Below, in pieces: positions 1 to 8,423 of a DNA stretch of 52,910 nucleotides (positions within the stretch are counted from its first letter, which is position 1; each line of letters starts with the position of its first letter). The notes under the pieces are model-generated. The model had not been told where the DNA came from. It was given only the letters and a program-made list of their open reading frames with translations, and ran no database searches. The DNA lies in the NCBI RefSeq assembly GCF_001679645.1, contig NZ_LRUN01000018.1, positions 1 through 52,910 of the forward strand, given 5' to 3'. This DNA comes from Pseudomonas bananamidigenes. Its GTDB lineage: Bacteria; Pseudomonadota; Gammaproteobacteria; Pseudomonadales; Pseudomonadaceae. Position numbers and translations under genes: made by a program.

Positions 1-28
1 AAAAGCGAATGCGGGCTGCTTTCGCATT

Positions 29-83
29 GATCGTTCCCACGCTCTGCGTGGGAATGCAGCCCGGGACGCTCTGCGTCCCAATC
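29..83. repeat. Twin-hairpin palindromic repeat, 'CGCTCTGCG' family, copy 1
   Basis: Two adjacent short hairpins are visible, TTCCCACG-CTCTG-CGTGGGAA at 34-54 and GGGACG-CTCTG-CGTCCC at 63-79. The same twin layout recurs at 6902-6954 and the first hairpin recurs at 26678-26710. It lies just downstream of the DUF6124-type gene, outside any credible reading frame. It is probably a REP-like extragenic palindrome. Confidence 0.8.
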
Positions 84-135
84 GATCTGCCAGCGAATGC
101 AGCCGGCGCTGGCAGGTCGGTTTTGTCGGAACGGC

Positions 136-510
136 TTAGCTGGGTGTCGGGTAACGCTGTACTTCGACGTTATCCAGCACGCGGTTCACTGCCAGTTCGG
201 CAAGCATGATGACTTGTTGTATGCCCAGAATCCGGTGTCGCTGTGGTGAGTCGACATAGGCTGCCACGTCACTGGCCATGACGCTGGCCGAGGCCAGGGA
301 TTCACAGGCGTGGGCCAGCAGGCTTTCGTCGTCCATGTCCGGTGAAATCTGGAACATTTCGCTCGGTTTGCGGCCGGGGCATTTTTTCGGGAGGGGGTTC
401 AGGTAGTGATCGAGGGCGCGCTCGGCGGCGTCGTGGAGTTTCTTTGAATCGGCGGATTCGTAGGGCGAGGTGTCATTGGTTTCAGGGGGATTCGGAGTAA
501 GTTTTTTCAT
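136..510 (-). CDS. DUF6124 (DUF3077-type) small hypothetical protein
   Basis: A 124-residue soluble protein with no signal peptide or membrane segment. The N-terminal 25 residues are polar and proline-rich. The middle carries two helical stretches, DESLLAHACESLASASVMA and a C-terminal ILGIQQVIMLAELAVNRVLD segment. This arrangement matches my memory of the DUF6124/DUF3077 proteins that occur in many paralogous copies in fluorescent pseudomonads; their function is unknown. The gene stands alone on the minus strand, preceded by a 300-bp leader with an inverted repeat (see 573-642) and followed by a REP-like palindrome. The start ATG at 510 gives the family's usual length. Confidence 0.7.
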   Translation of the reverse strand: MKKLTPNPPETNDTSPYESADSKKLHDAAERALDHYLNPLPKKCPGRKPSEMFQISPDMDDESLLAHACESLASASVMASDVAAYVDSPQRHRILGIQQVIMLAELAVNRVLDNVEVQRYPTPS

Positions 511-828
511 GGCATAGATCCTTAAGTCTTGGAGGAGCTGCCATTCTTCGTTTTCCAGGCGAAAGAGGTGGCAGCTGTACGCGGACTGGAAAAACCGGAA
601 AGGATCAAACCCGGCAGACCCGGAGGTCTCCCACGTACAGCTACCATAACGTCGCGAAAAAACGCCGCATTATGTCATGGGCTGTGATCCTGAACTTCGG
701 GTTTTCCAGACCCGGCCGCCGATGCGTCAGCGACCCCCAAAAGCCTATCCACCTCGTTTCCGAGGGACAACCGACGCGACTTGTCGGAAACATCCCCCAA
801 AAATCACCCCGTCTGTAGGACGGTAAAC
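511..828. other. Intergenic region, leader of the DUF6124 gene
   Basis: There are 318 bases without a gene between the lysR stop and the DUF6124 start. The part nearest the small gene (573-642) is palindromic and is listed separately. The rest (643-828) shows no frame, terminator or repeat that I can support. Confidence 0.6.
573..642 (-). promoter_or_regulatory. Structured leader upstream of the DUF6124 gene
   Basis: An outer 9-bp inverted repeat, AGCTGTACG at 573-581 and CGTACAGCT at 634-642, encloses a short hairpin AGACC-CGGA-GGTCT at 616-629 and two CCGG tetramers. The fold would lie in the mRNA 5' leader of the small gene, about 60 to 130 bases before its start. From memory, similar palindromic leaders accompany other genes of this family, but I could not check this. 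Confidence 0.45.
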
Positions 829-1797
829 TCAGTTCGCCAGCCTGGCTCCGCCCAGGCTCCCGCTCATCTCATAAGCCGCCAGTTCCGCCTGATGCCCCGC
901 CAGAATCTCCGGTAGCGATCCGCGTAAATACTCGACCCACGTCTTGATCTTCGCATCCAGGTACTGCCGCGACGGGTAGATCGCATACAGGTTCAGTTCC
1001 TGCGAGCGGTAGTTCGGCATCACCCGTACCAGCGATCCGTTGCGCAAGCCTTCGATGGCGGCATACACCGGCAGCACGCCGACGCCCATGCCGCTGGTGA
1101 TCGCGGTTTTCATCGCGTCGGCGGAGTTGACCAGGAACGGCGAGCTGTTGATGGTGACCATTTCCTGGCCTTCGGGGCCGTCGAAGGCCCATTTTTCCAG
1201 GGGGATCACCGGGCTTACCAGGCGCAGGCAGGCGTGGTTCAGCAGGTCGCTGGGTTTTTGTGCGCAGCCGTTGGCTTTCACGTAGGCCGGGGAGGCGCAG
1301 ACGATGCTGTAGGTGATGCCCAGGCGTTGCGAGACGAAGCCCGAGTCCGGCAGTTCGCGAGCGAGGACGATGGACACGTCGTAGCCTTCGTCGAGCAGGT
1401 CCGGCACGCGGTTGGCCATGGTCAGGTCGAAGGTCACGTCCGGGTGGGTCTTGCGATAGCGGGCGATGGCATCGATCACGAAGTGCTGGCCGATGCCGGT
1501 CATGGTGTGCACTTTCAATTGTCCGGCCGGGCGCGCGTGGGCTTCGCTGGCTTCGGCTTCGGCCTCTTCGACGTAGGCGAGGATCTGCTCGCAGCGCAGC
1601 AGGTAGCGCTTGCCGGCCTCTGTAAGCGCGATGCGCCGGGTCGTGCGGTTCAGCAGGCGGGTTTGCAGGTGGGCCTCAAGGTTGGAGACCGCGCGCGAGA
1701 CGTTGGCCGTGGTTGTGTCGAGTTGCACGGCGGCGGCGGTGAAGCTGCCCGCTTCGGCCACGCAACTGAAGGCGCGCATGTTTTGCAATGTGTCCAT
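829..1797 (-). CDS. LysR-family transcriptional regulator
   Basis: A 322-residue LysR-type regulator of typical length. The winged helix-turn-helix is at residues 1-60 (MDTLQNMRAFSCVAEAGSFT, then AAVQLDTTTANVSRAVSNLE), followed by the linker helix and a periplasmic-binding-like effector domain from about residue 90 to 300. It is divergent from the efflux cassette starting at 1980, with a 182-bp shared promoter region, so it most likely controls that cassette as AaeR does for aaeXAB in E. coli. The effector is unknown; an aromatic acid is a reasonable guess from context only. The final 20 residues beyond the core fold look non-conserved. Confidence 0.88.
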   Translation of the reverse strand: MDTLQNMRAFSCVAEAGSFTAAAVQLDTTTANVSRAVSNLEAHLQTRLLNRTTRRIALTEAGKRYLLRCEQILAYVEEAEAEASEAHARPAGQLKVHTMTGIGQHFVIDAIARYRKTHPDVTFDLTMANRVPDLLDEGYDVSIVLARELPDSGFVSQRLGITYSIVCASPAYVKANGCAQKPSDLLNHACLRLVSPVIPLEKWAFDGPEGQEMVTINSSPFLVNSADAMKTAITSGMGVGVLPVYAAIEGLRNGSLVRVMPNYRSQELNLYAIYPSRQYLDAKIKTWVEYLRGSLPEILAGHQAELAAYEMSGSLGGARLAN

Positions 1798-1979
1798 GGG
1801 GTGCTCTCAAGGGAGATGGCAAATTGTGACACGAAGTTTCAGGGGCTGAGACCCCCGACCAAGGGATTATCTCGTTAACCGTAACAAAGATTCGCAGAAA
1901 ACCCAGCTTATCGCCGTTCAGGGCGGCCCCTAGAATTGCGCCCACCTCGAAACATCCCCCACCTCAGGAATTCGCAGCA

Positions 1980-3479
1980 GTGCCGCGTCGCATCAACAGA
2001 GCGCTTTTGCCGCTCAGTGTTCTGGCTATTTCGTTAGGTCTTGGCGGCTGCATCGGAACCGGAGGGATTGCCCCGCAGGGCAAGGCTCTGGAGGCCAATG
2101 AACTGGCCACCGACGAGGCCATCGCCCACGCCGCCCGTGACGCAAACTGGCCCACCGCCCAATGGTGGCAAGCCTATGGCGACCCGCAACTCAATCGCTG
2201 GATCGACCTGGCCGTGCAAGGCAGTCCGACCCTGGCCATGGCCGCTGCGCGAGTGCGTCAGGCCAAATCCATGGCCGGTGTCGCCGAAGCCGCCGAGTCG
2301 TTGCAGATCAATGGCGAGTCGACTCTCAAACGCCACAACTGGCCGACCGACCAGTTCTATGGCCCCGGTGAGCTGGCCAATACCACCACCTGGGACAACA
2401 ACGCCGCGCTGGGTTTCAGTTACGCCCTCGACCTCTGGGGCCGTGAAAGCAACAGCACCGAACGTGCGGTTGACCTGGCGCACATGAGCGCTGCCGAAGC
2501 GCGGCAGGCGCAGCTCGAGTTGCAGAACAACATCGTGCGCGCCTATATCGAACTGTCGTTGCACTATGCTCAGCGCGACATCGTGGCGGCGACGCTCAAG
2601 CAGCAACAGCAGATTCTCGAACTGGCGCAGAAACGCCTGAACGGCGGGATCGGTACGCACTTCGAAGTCAGTCAGGCTGAAACCCCGCTGCCGGAAACCC
2701 ATCGGCAACTGGATGCGCTGGACGAGGAAATCGCCCTGAGCCGCAACCAGATTGCGGCACTTGCCGGCAAAGGGCCGGGCGCCGGTGCGCAATTGCAGCG
2801 TCCGACCCTGTCCCTCGGCGCGGCCCTGAAACTGCCATCGGCATTGCCCGCCGAACTGCTCGGCCAGCGTCCGGACGTGGTCGCCAGTCGCTGGCAGGTG
2901 GCAGCGCAGGCGCGGGGGATCGATGTCGCGCATGCCGGGTTCTACCCCAATGTCGACCTGGTCGGCAGCCTCGGCTACATGGCCACCGGCGGCGGGGCGC
3001 TGGAGTTTTTGACCGGCAAGAAGCTCAACTACAACGTCGGGCCGGCAATCTCGCTGCCGATCTTCGACGGCGGGCGCCTGCGGGCCGAGCTTGGTGTAGC
3101 GTCGGCGGGTTACGACATCGCCGTCGCGCATTACAACCAGACGCTGGTCGATGCACTGAAGAACATCTCTGACCAGTTGATTCGCCGCGAGTCGATGGAC
3201 AAGCAGCAGACGTTCGCCGCCGAGTCCGTGGCCACGGCGCAGAAGACTTACGACATCGCGATGATCGCCTACCAGCGCGGCCTGACCGATTACCTCAATG
3301 TGCTCAACGCCCAGACCCTGCTGTTCAAACAGCAGCAGGTTCAGCAACAGGTGCAGGCGGCGCGGTTGAGTGCCCATGCGCAGCTGGTGACGGCGTTGGG
3401 TGGTGGTCTTGGGGCTGGCAATGACGTACCGACCGCGCAACAAACCCAGGCACCGAAAACCCCGGTTCTCCTGCGTTGA
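1980..3479 (+). CDS. Efflux outer-membrane lipoprotein, NodT/OprM family
   Basis: A 499-residue TolC-like outer-membrane factor. A lipoprotein signal peptide ends at a lipobox LGGC with Cys near residue 24, so the mature protein would be acylated. Two outer-membrane-efflux-protein repeats follow, each with long coiled-coil helices; the second includes the typical LPAELLGQRPDVVASRW stretch and the GFYPNVDL motif. The start is GTG at 1980, with AGGA upstream, because it gives a positively charged n-region (MPRRINR). It is the first gene of a cassette with a FUSC pump, DUF1656 and HlyD adaptor, so it would be the exit duct of a tripartite pump. A REP palindrome separates it from the next gene. 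Confidence 0.9.
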   Translation: MPRRINRALLPLSVLAISLGLGGCIGTGGIAPQGKALEANELATDEAIAHAARDANWPTAQWWQAYGDPQLNRWIDLAVQGSPTLAMAAARVRQAKSMAGVAEAAESLQINGESTLKRHNWPTDQFYGPGELANTTTWDNNAALGFSYALDLWGRESNSTERAVDLAHMSAAEARQAQLELQNNIVRAYIELSLHYAQRDIVAATLKQQQQILELAQKRLNGGIGTHFEVSQAETPLPETHRQLDALDEEIALSRNQIAALAGKGPGAGAQLQRPTLSLGAALKLPSALPAELLGQRPDVVASRWQVAAQARGIDVAHAGFYPNVDLVGSLGYMATGGGALEFLTGKKLNYNVGPAISLPIFDGGRLRAELGVASAGYDIAVAHYNQTLVDALKNISDQLIRRESMDKQQTFAAESVATAQKTYDIAMIAYQRGLTDYLNVLNAQTLLFKQQQVQQQVQAARLSAHAQLVTALGGGLGAGNDVPTAQQTQAPKTPVLLR

Positions 3480-3487
3480 ACACACAA

Positions 3488-3585
3488 CCCCTGTGGGAGC
3501 GAGCTTGCTCGCGAAGAAGGAGTGTCAGCCAGCACATATGTCGGCTGATACACCGCATTCGCGAGCAAGCTCGCTCCCACAGGGG
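3488..3585. repeat. REP doublet, GTGGGAGCGAGC family, copy 1
   Basis: The left arm CCCCTGTGGGAGCGAGC begins at 3488 and its complement ends at 3585. Each arm is itself a small hairpin (GCGAGCTTGCTCGC). It lies between the outer-membrane factor and the FUSC gene and could damp readthrough or stabilise upstream mRNA. Other copies are at 9912, 20759, 30950 and 31990. Confidence 0.9.
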
Positions 3586-3620
3586 CCGGGTCCGACCTGA
3601 AATTCATTGAGCACAATTGA

Positions 3621-5813
3621 ATGACTTCCTTGCCCGCACCCTTGCGCTGGCTCTACTCCCTGGAATGGCGCCGGGGCTTTTTCGAATGGGCGCGCAGCGA
3701 TGGCGTGACCTGGGTCTACATCTTCAAGGTGTTGATCGCCGCATTCCTGACCCTGTGGCTGGCGATGCGCCTGGAACTGCCGCAGCCGCGCACGGCGATG
3801 ATCACGGTGTTCATCGTCATGCAGCCGCAGAGCGGCCAGGTGTTCGCCAAGAGCTTCTATCGCTTCCTCGGCACTCTGGCCGGCTCGGCGATGATGGTCA
3901 CGCTGATTTCGCTGTTTGCCCAGAACACCGAACTGTTCCTCGGTTCGCTGGCGATCTGGGTCGGCATCTGCTCGGCCGGCGCCGCCCGATGCCGCAACTT
4001 CCGCGCCTACGGTTTTGTGCTGGCGGGCTATACCGCTGCAATGGTCGGGCTGCCGGCGCTGGCGCATCCCGACGGAGCGTTCATGGCGGCGGTGTGGCGG
4101 GTGCTGGAGATCTCGCTGGGGATTCTCTGCTCGACCCTGGTCAGCGCCGCGATCCTGCCGCAGACCGCCAGCGCGGCGATGCGCAACGCCTTGTATCAGC
4201 GCTTCGGTGTGTTCGCCCTGTTCGTCACCGATGGCTTGCGCGGACGCAGCAAACCGGAATCGTTCGAGGCCAGCAACGTGCGCTTCATCGCCGAAGCGGT
4301 GGGCCTGGAAGGGCTGCGCAGCGTGACCGTGTTCGAAGACCCGCACATGCGTCGGCGCAACGGTCGTCTCAGTCGCCTGAACAGCGAGTTCATGGGCATC
4401 ACCACCCGCTTCAACGCCTTGCATCAGTTGCTCGAGCGTCTGCGCGTCAATGACGAAGCGCATGTCGTGGCGGCGATCAAACCGGGCCTGCAGGATCTGG
4501 CCGAAGTGCTCGACGGCTTCAGTGGTCGTGCCCTGACCAGCCCGGATGCGGCGCGTCTGGTGCTGGCGCTCGCCACATACAAGGAAGGGTTGCCGGCGCG
4601 GGTGCGCAGTCTGCGGGCGGCCTTCCAGGAGAGCGGGCCGGGCGAGGCCGAGTTGCTGGATTTCCACACGGCCTATGAACTGCTCTATCGCTTCGTCGAC
4701 GACCTGCACAGTTATGCACAGACCCACGCCTCGCTGGCCGATCACCGCCACGAACGAGAGCGCTGGGACGAGCCGTTCACCCCGCAGACCAGTTGGTGGG
4801 CGGCAGCGGCTTCGGGGATTCGTGCCGCGTTCATTCTCGTCGTACTCGGCAGTTACTGGGTCGCCACCGCGTGGCCGAGCGGCGCGACCATGACCCTGAT
4901 CGCGGCCGCCACCGTGGGCCTGTCGGCGGCGACACCGAACCCGAAACGCATGGCGTTTCAAATGGCGTGCGGCACGTTCCTCGGGGCGCTGATCGGCTTC
5001 GTCGAAATGTTTTTCATCTTCCCGTGGATCGACGATTTCCCGCTGCTGTGCGTGATGCTCGCGCCGGTGATCGTGCTCGGTTCGTTCCTCGCCTCACGAC
5101 CGCAATACGCGGGGGTCGGCCTGGGTCTGCTGATTTTCTTCAGTACCGGTTCGGTGCCGGACAACCTGACGATCTACAACCCCTACACCTTCATTAACGA
5201 CTACATCGCCATGGTCATGGGCATGCTGGTCTGTGCGGCGGCGGGGGCGATCATCCTTCCGCCGAACAGCCGCTGGCTGTGGCAACGACTGGAACAGGAT
5301 CTGCGCGGGCAGGTGGTGTACGCAATCAGCGGCAAGCTCAAGGGGCTGGCGTCGAGTTTCGAAAGCCGTACCCGCGATCTGATGCATCAGGCCTACGGTC
5401 TGGCAGCCGGTCAGCCGCTGGTGCAGAAAAACCTGCTGCGCTGGATGTTCGTGGTGCTGGAAGTCGGCCACGCAATCATCGAGTTGCGCAAGGAACAGGC
5501 AATTCTGCCGGTGCATCCGGCGTATGCCGAATCGCAGCCGTGGCGCCAGGCGATCCGGGTCATGGGGCGTTCGCTGGTGCGGCTGTTCCTGCAACCGAAT
5601 GCGAGCAATCTGGAGCGCGCACTGGTGGCGGTGGATCACGCCATCAGCCGTGTCGCCGCCACCGATGAGCCGTTCGCCCCGCACTTCGACACCTCGGCGC
5701 TGCGCCGGGTGAAAAGCTACCTGCACTTCATCCGCACCTCGTTGCTCGACCCGCAATCGCCACTTGCCGCCCATGCCATCGCCAAGCCCGAAGGACTTGC
5801 CCATGCCTCGTGA
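3621..5813 (+). CDS. FUSC-family inner-membrane efflux protein (AaeB-like)
   Basis: A 730-residue protein with the duplicated FUSC layout. An N-terminal cluster of membrane segments spans about residues 25-175, a large cytoplasmic helical region follows, a second membrane cluster lies at about 390-545 (WWAAAASGIRAAFILVVLGS and onward), and a cytoplasmic tail ends the protein. Length and topology match AaeB (p-hydroxybenzoate efflux) and fusaric-acid-resistance pumps. It overlaps the next gene by 11 bp, showing tight coupling. The substrate cannot be read from sequence; aromatic carboxylates or fusaric-acid-like weak acids are usual for the family. Confidence 0.9.
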   Translation: MTSLPAPLRWLYSLEWRRGFFEWARSDGVTWVYIFKVLIAAFLTLWLAMRLELPQPRTAMITVFIVMQPQSGQVFAKSFYRFLGTLAGSAMMVTLISLFAQNTELFLGSLAIWVGICSAGAARCRNFRAYGFVLAGYTAAMVGLPALAHPDGAFMAAVWRVLEISLGILCSTLVSAAILPQTASAAMRNALYQRFGVFALFVTDGLRGRSKPESFEASNVRFIAEAVGLEGLRSVTVFEDPHMRRRNGRLSRLNSEFMGITTRFNALHQLLERLRVNDEAHVVAAIKPGLQDLAEVLDGFSGRALTSPDAARLVLALATYKEGLPARVRSLRAAFQESGPGEAELLDFHTAYELLYRFVDDLHSYAQTHASLADHRHERERWDEPFTPQTSWWAAAASGIRAAFILVVLGSYWVATAWPSGATMTLIAAATVGLSAATPNPKRMAFQMACGTFLGALIGFVEMFFIFPWIDDFPLLCVMLAPVIVLGSFLASRPQYAGVGLGLLIFFSTGSVPDNLTIYNPYTFINDYIAMVMGMLVCAAAGAIILPPNSRWLWQRLEQDLRGQVVYAISGKLKGLASSFESRTRDLMHQAYGLAAGQPLVQKNLLRWMFVVLEVGHAIIELRKEQAILPVHPAYAESQPWRQAIRVMGRSLVRLFLQPNASNLERALVAVDHAISRVAATDEPFAPHFDTSALRRVKSYLHFIRTSLLDPQSPLAAHAIAKPEGLAHAS

Positions 5814-6003
5814 AATCGCCTTCCACGGCGTGTACATGCCGACCATGACTCTGATGTTTTTCGTCGCCGCGGCGCTGGCCTGGGCGCTGGACCGGTTCCT
5901 CTCGGGATTCGATCTGTACCGCTTCTTCTGGCACCCGGCGCTGCTGCGTCTGAGCCTGTTTACCTGTCTGTTCGGCGCGATGGCGCTGACTGTCTACCGT
6001 TGA
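5803..6003 (+). CDS. DUF1656 small membrane protein (AaeX-like)
   Basis: A 66-residue protein beginning MPREIAFHGVYMPT, with two membrane helices at about 9-27 and 43-62. DUF1656/AaeX peptides are the constant small partner of FUSC pumps and HlyD adaptors. I chose ATG 5803, which overlaps the stop of the FUSC gene, rather than an upstream in-frame ATG at 5764, because the family starts near this MPREI motif. Its biochemical role is unknown. Confidence 0.88.
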   Translation: MPREIAFHGVYMPTMTLMFFVAAALAWALDRFLSGFDLYRFFWHPALLRLSLFTCLFGAMALTVYR

Positions 6004-6013
6004 GAATGTCCCG

Positions 6014-6880
6014 ATGAAAAAGTTTTTCAGCCTGCTCGCGACCCTGCTGGTGCTGGCCCTGGCGCTGTGGATCGGCCGTACGTTGTGGGAGCACTACATG
6101 AACACGCCGTGGACCCGCGACGGTCGGGTCCGCGCCGATATCATCAACGTTGCGGCTGACGTGACCGGTGAAGTGGTGGACGTGCCGGTGCGCGACAACC
6201 AGTTGGTGAAGAAAGGTGATCTGCTGATGCAGATCGACCCCGAACACTATCGCCTGGCGGTGAAGCAGGCGCAGTCACTGGTGGCCTCGCGCAAGGCCAC
6301 GTGGGAGATGCGCAAGGTCAACGCCCATCGCCGCGCTGACCTGGACAACCTGGTGATCTCCAAGGAAAACCGCGACGACGCCAGCAACATCGCCGACGCG
6401 GCACTGGCCGATTACCAACAGGCCCAGGCACAACTGGAAGCCGCCGAACTCAACCTCAAGCGCACCGAAGTGCGGGCGGCGGTGGACGGTTACGTGACCA
6501 ACCTCAACGTGCATCGCGGCGACTACGCGCGCATCGGCGAGGCGAAAATGGCCGTGGTCGACATGAACTCGTTCTGGGTCTACGGCTTCTTCGAAGAAAC
6601 CAAACTGCCTCACGTGCGCGTCGGCGACAAAGCCGACATGCAACTGATGAGCGGCGAAGTCCTGAAGGGCCACGTGGAGAGCATTTCCCGCGGCATCTAC
6701 GACCGCGACAACCCGGAAAGCCGCGAGCTGATCGCCGATGTGAACCCGACCTTCAACTGGGTGCGTCTGGCGCAACGGGTGCCGGTGCGAATTCACATCG
6801 ATGAAGTGCCGCAGGGTGTGCTGCTGGCGGCGGGGATTACCTGCACGGTGGTGGTGAAGCAGGGCGCTGTGGATAACTGA
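6014..6880 (+). CDS. HlyD-family membrane fusion protein (AaeA-like)
   Basis: A 288-residue periplasmic adaptor. A single N-terminal membrane anchor (about residues 5-25) is followed by the lipoyl/barrel-sandwich half motif (VTGEVVDVPVRDNQLVKKGD), a short coiled coil, the returning half (RAAVDGYVTNLNVHRGDYA) and a beta-barrel domain. The length matches AaeA. The start ATG at 6014 lies 10 bases after the DUF1656 stop. It would join the FUSC pump to the outer-membrane factor at 1980, completing a tripartite pump. Confidence 0.9.
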   Translation: MKKFFSLLATLLVLALALWIGRTLWEHYMNTPWTRDGRVRADIINVAADVTGEVVDVPVRDNQLVKKGDLLMQIDPEHYRLAVKQAQSLVASRKATWEMRKVNAHRRADLDNLVISKENRDDASNIADAALADYQQAQAQLEAAELNLKRTEVRAAVDGYVTNLNVHRGDYARIGEAKMAVVDMNSFWVYGFFEETKLPHVRVGDKADMQLMSGEVLKGHVESISRGIYDRDNPESRELIADVNPTFNWVRLAQRVPVRIHIDEVPQGVLLAAGITCTVVVKQGAVDN

Positions 6881-6901
6881 CAGGCCGAGCCCCTGTCTCA
6901 T

Positions 6902-6954
6902 TGATCGTTCCCACGCTCTGCGTGGGAATGCATCCTGTGACGCTCTGCGTCACG
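6902..6954. repeat. Twin-hairpin palindromic repeat, 'CGCTCTGCG' family, copy 2
   Basis: TTCCCACG-CTCTG-CGTGGGAA followed by GTGACG-CTCTG-CGTCAC, the same twin design as at 29-83. It lies between the convergent HlyD and SDR genes and could act as a two-way transcription brake. Confidence 0.8.
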
Positions 6955-6963
6955 TCCTGTATT

Positions 6964-7788
6964 TCAAAGCTGCCCGCGCAACCCGAAACGCTTCATCAAC
7001 GTCGACTCCAGCAACCCTTTCGGCAGCAGGGTCGCCAGCAACGGCAACGCCCGGCTGCCGTTGCCGATGCGGATCAGCCGTGGCGGCTTGCCCTGCTGCA
7101 CAGCCTTGAGCAGTTCGGCGGCGAACTCACTGGCCGGTGTCGGCTTGTCCTGAGAAGCCTTGGCTCGCGCCCGGATGCCATCGCGCAGGGGAAACCATGG
7201 CGATTGTTCGTTGATCAACTGCTCGGCCTCGTGCCCGGCGTTTTTGGCGAAACTGGATTGAATCGCCCCCGGCTGCACTTCCATCACGCGAATCCCGAAC
7301 GGTGCGAGCTCCATGCGCAACGCATCGCTCAATGCGTGCACGGCCGCTTTCGAGGCGCAATAGGCTCCGGCGAACGGGGTGACCAGAACGCCGGAAACAC
7401 TGCCCACATTCACCACCAGACCTTTGGCCCGACGCAGCACCGGGAACAGCGCACGAGTCACGCCGACAATCGAAAACACATTGGTTTCGAACTGGCGCTG
7501 CATGGCCGGAACGCCGCCGTCGAGCAGCGGGCCCATGGCGCCATAGCCGGCGTTGTTGATCAGCACGTCGAGGCCGCCGTGTTGCTGGTTGATTCGCTCG
7601 GCGAGTTGTTCCAGCGCGCAGTTGTCATTGACGTCCAGTTGCACCGCCGTGAACCCGGCGGCGCCGAGTGCCGCGACATCTTCGGTCTTGCGCGCACTGG
7701 CCCAGACCTCGTAGCCGGCGCTTTTGAAGGCATCGGCGAGGGCGCGGCCGATGCCGCTGGAACAACCGGTAATCAACGCAACGGGCAT
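6964..7788 (-). CDS. Short-chain dehydrogenase/reductase
   Basis: A 274-residue classical SDR. The NAD(P)-binding TGCSSGIG is at residues 7-14, LINNAG at 76-81, the catalytic Ser in NVGSVSG near 130, and YCASK (Tyr143, Lys147) completes the active site. The start ATG at 7788 (MPVALITG) was chosen because the frame upstream (to 7953) lies inside the neighbouring gene and lacks family character. It follows the membrane-protein gene at 7823 on the same strand, so the two may be co-transcribed. The substrate is unknown. Confidence 0.9.
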   Translation of the reverse strand: MPVALITGCSSGIGRALADAFKSAGYEVWASARKTEDVAALGAAGFTAVQLDVNDNCALEQLAERINQQHGGLDVLINNAGYGAMGPLLDGGVPAMQRQFETNVFSIVGVTRALFPVLRRAKGLVVNVGSVSGVLVTPFAGAYCASKAAVHALSDALRMELAPFGIRVMEVQPGAIQSSFAKNAGHEAEQLINEQSPWFPLRDGIRARAKASQDKPTPASEFAAELLKAVQQGKPPRLIRIGNGSRALPLLATLLPKGLLESTLMKRFGLRGQL

Positions 7789-7822
7789 GGCGCATTCCTT
7801 GTGCAAAAGAGTGGGAAGAGGA

Positions 7823-8287
7823 TCAGTCGGAGAAACTACCCTGCAATCGCTCGGCGCGAAACTCCAGGGTCTGCGGGCGATAGCCGGGACGCAACGGGGG
7901 CAGCGGCAAACAGTCTTCCCAGTTGCCGCCGGCCTGCAGTTCGCCGGGGCCACGATAGCGAGGGGCCGCGTATTGGTTGTCGGCCAGATTCACCGTGTCG
8001 CCCGGCGCATACGCTGCAATGCGCCAGCGCAGCTCGGTCAGCGGTACATCGTTGCCGTTGTTCATCTTCAGTTGCAAAGGGCGATCCGCCGGGCACTGCT
8101 CAGGTGCATAGGTGATACGCAACTCCAGTCGCGCCAGTTGCTTGATCTCGCGGTTGTCCAGCCACACCACCCACATCGCCACCAGCCCGAGGCCGACAGC
8201 GGCGGCCATGGACACCGGCAAGGCCTTGGCCGGGTAGCGCAACAGCAGGACCAGCCAGGTAATGACCAGCAAGACGCCGATGAACAT
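7823..8287 (-). CDS. Hypothetical membrane-anchored protein
   Basis: A 154-residue protein with two membrane helices at about residues 2-17 and 23-44 and a soluble, probably periplasmic, domain of about 110 residues. The domain has a beta-sandwich look (LELRITYAPEQCPADRPLQL; PGDTVNLADNQYAAPR) and two cysteines that could pair. I do not recognise the family with certainty; pseudomonad homologues are, I believe, loosely annotated as multidrug transporter, which the sequence does not support. It lies upstream of the SDR and just downstream of the terminator that closes the alginate operon. Confidence 0.7.
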   Translation of the reverse strand: MFIGVLLVITWLVLLLRYPAKALPVSMAAAVGLGLVAMWVVWLDNREIKQLARLELRITYAPEQCPADRPLQLKMNNGNDVPLTELRWRIAAYAPGDTVNLADNQYAAPRYRGPGELQAGGNWEDCLPLPPLRPGYRPQTLEFRAERLQGSFSD

Positions 8288-8352
8288 GTCGCGAAACCTC
8301 GTGGGCAGGGAAGGTTCATCCTACCTAAGCCTGGACGAGGTTGGCGAAAAAA

Positions 8353-8411
8353 AAAAGCCCCCGCCCAATCCGCTGCGGATAGGGGACGCAGCGGTCTGGA
8401 CGGGGGCTTTT
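8353..8411 (-). terminator. Rho-independent terminator of the alginate operon
   Basis: An outer stem AAAAGCCCCCG (8353-8363) pairs with CGGGGGCTTTT (8401-8411), and an inner stem CCGCTGCG (8370-8377) pairs with CGCAGCGG (8387-8394). On the minus strand it ends in a run of about ten U, 12 bases after the algA stop. Confidence 0.92.
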
Positions 8412-8423
8412 ATTGTGGAGCGA

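Noticed and set aside
2034..3485. 483-codon open frame on the minus strand
   Set aside because: It is a shadow of the outer-membrane efflux gene; its translation is rich in Arg, Gly, His and Val with no family features, and the plus-strand protein is clearly real.
3525..4961. 478-codon minus-strand frame under the FUSC gene
   Set aside because: High-GC antisense shadow with no recognisable domain and running into REP sequence.
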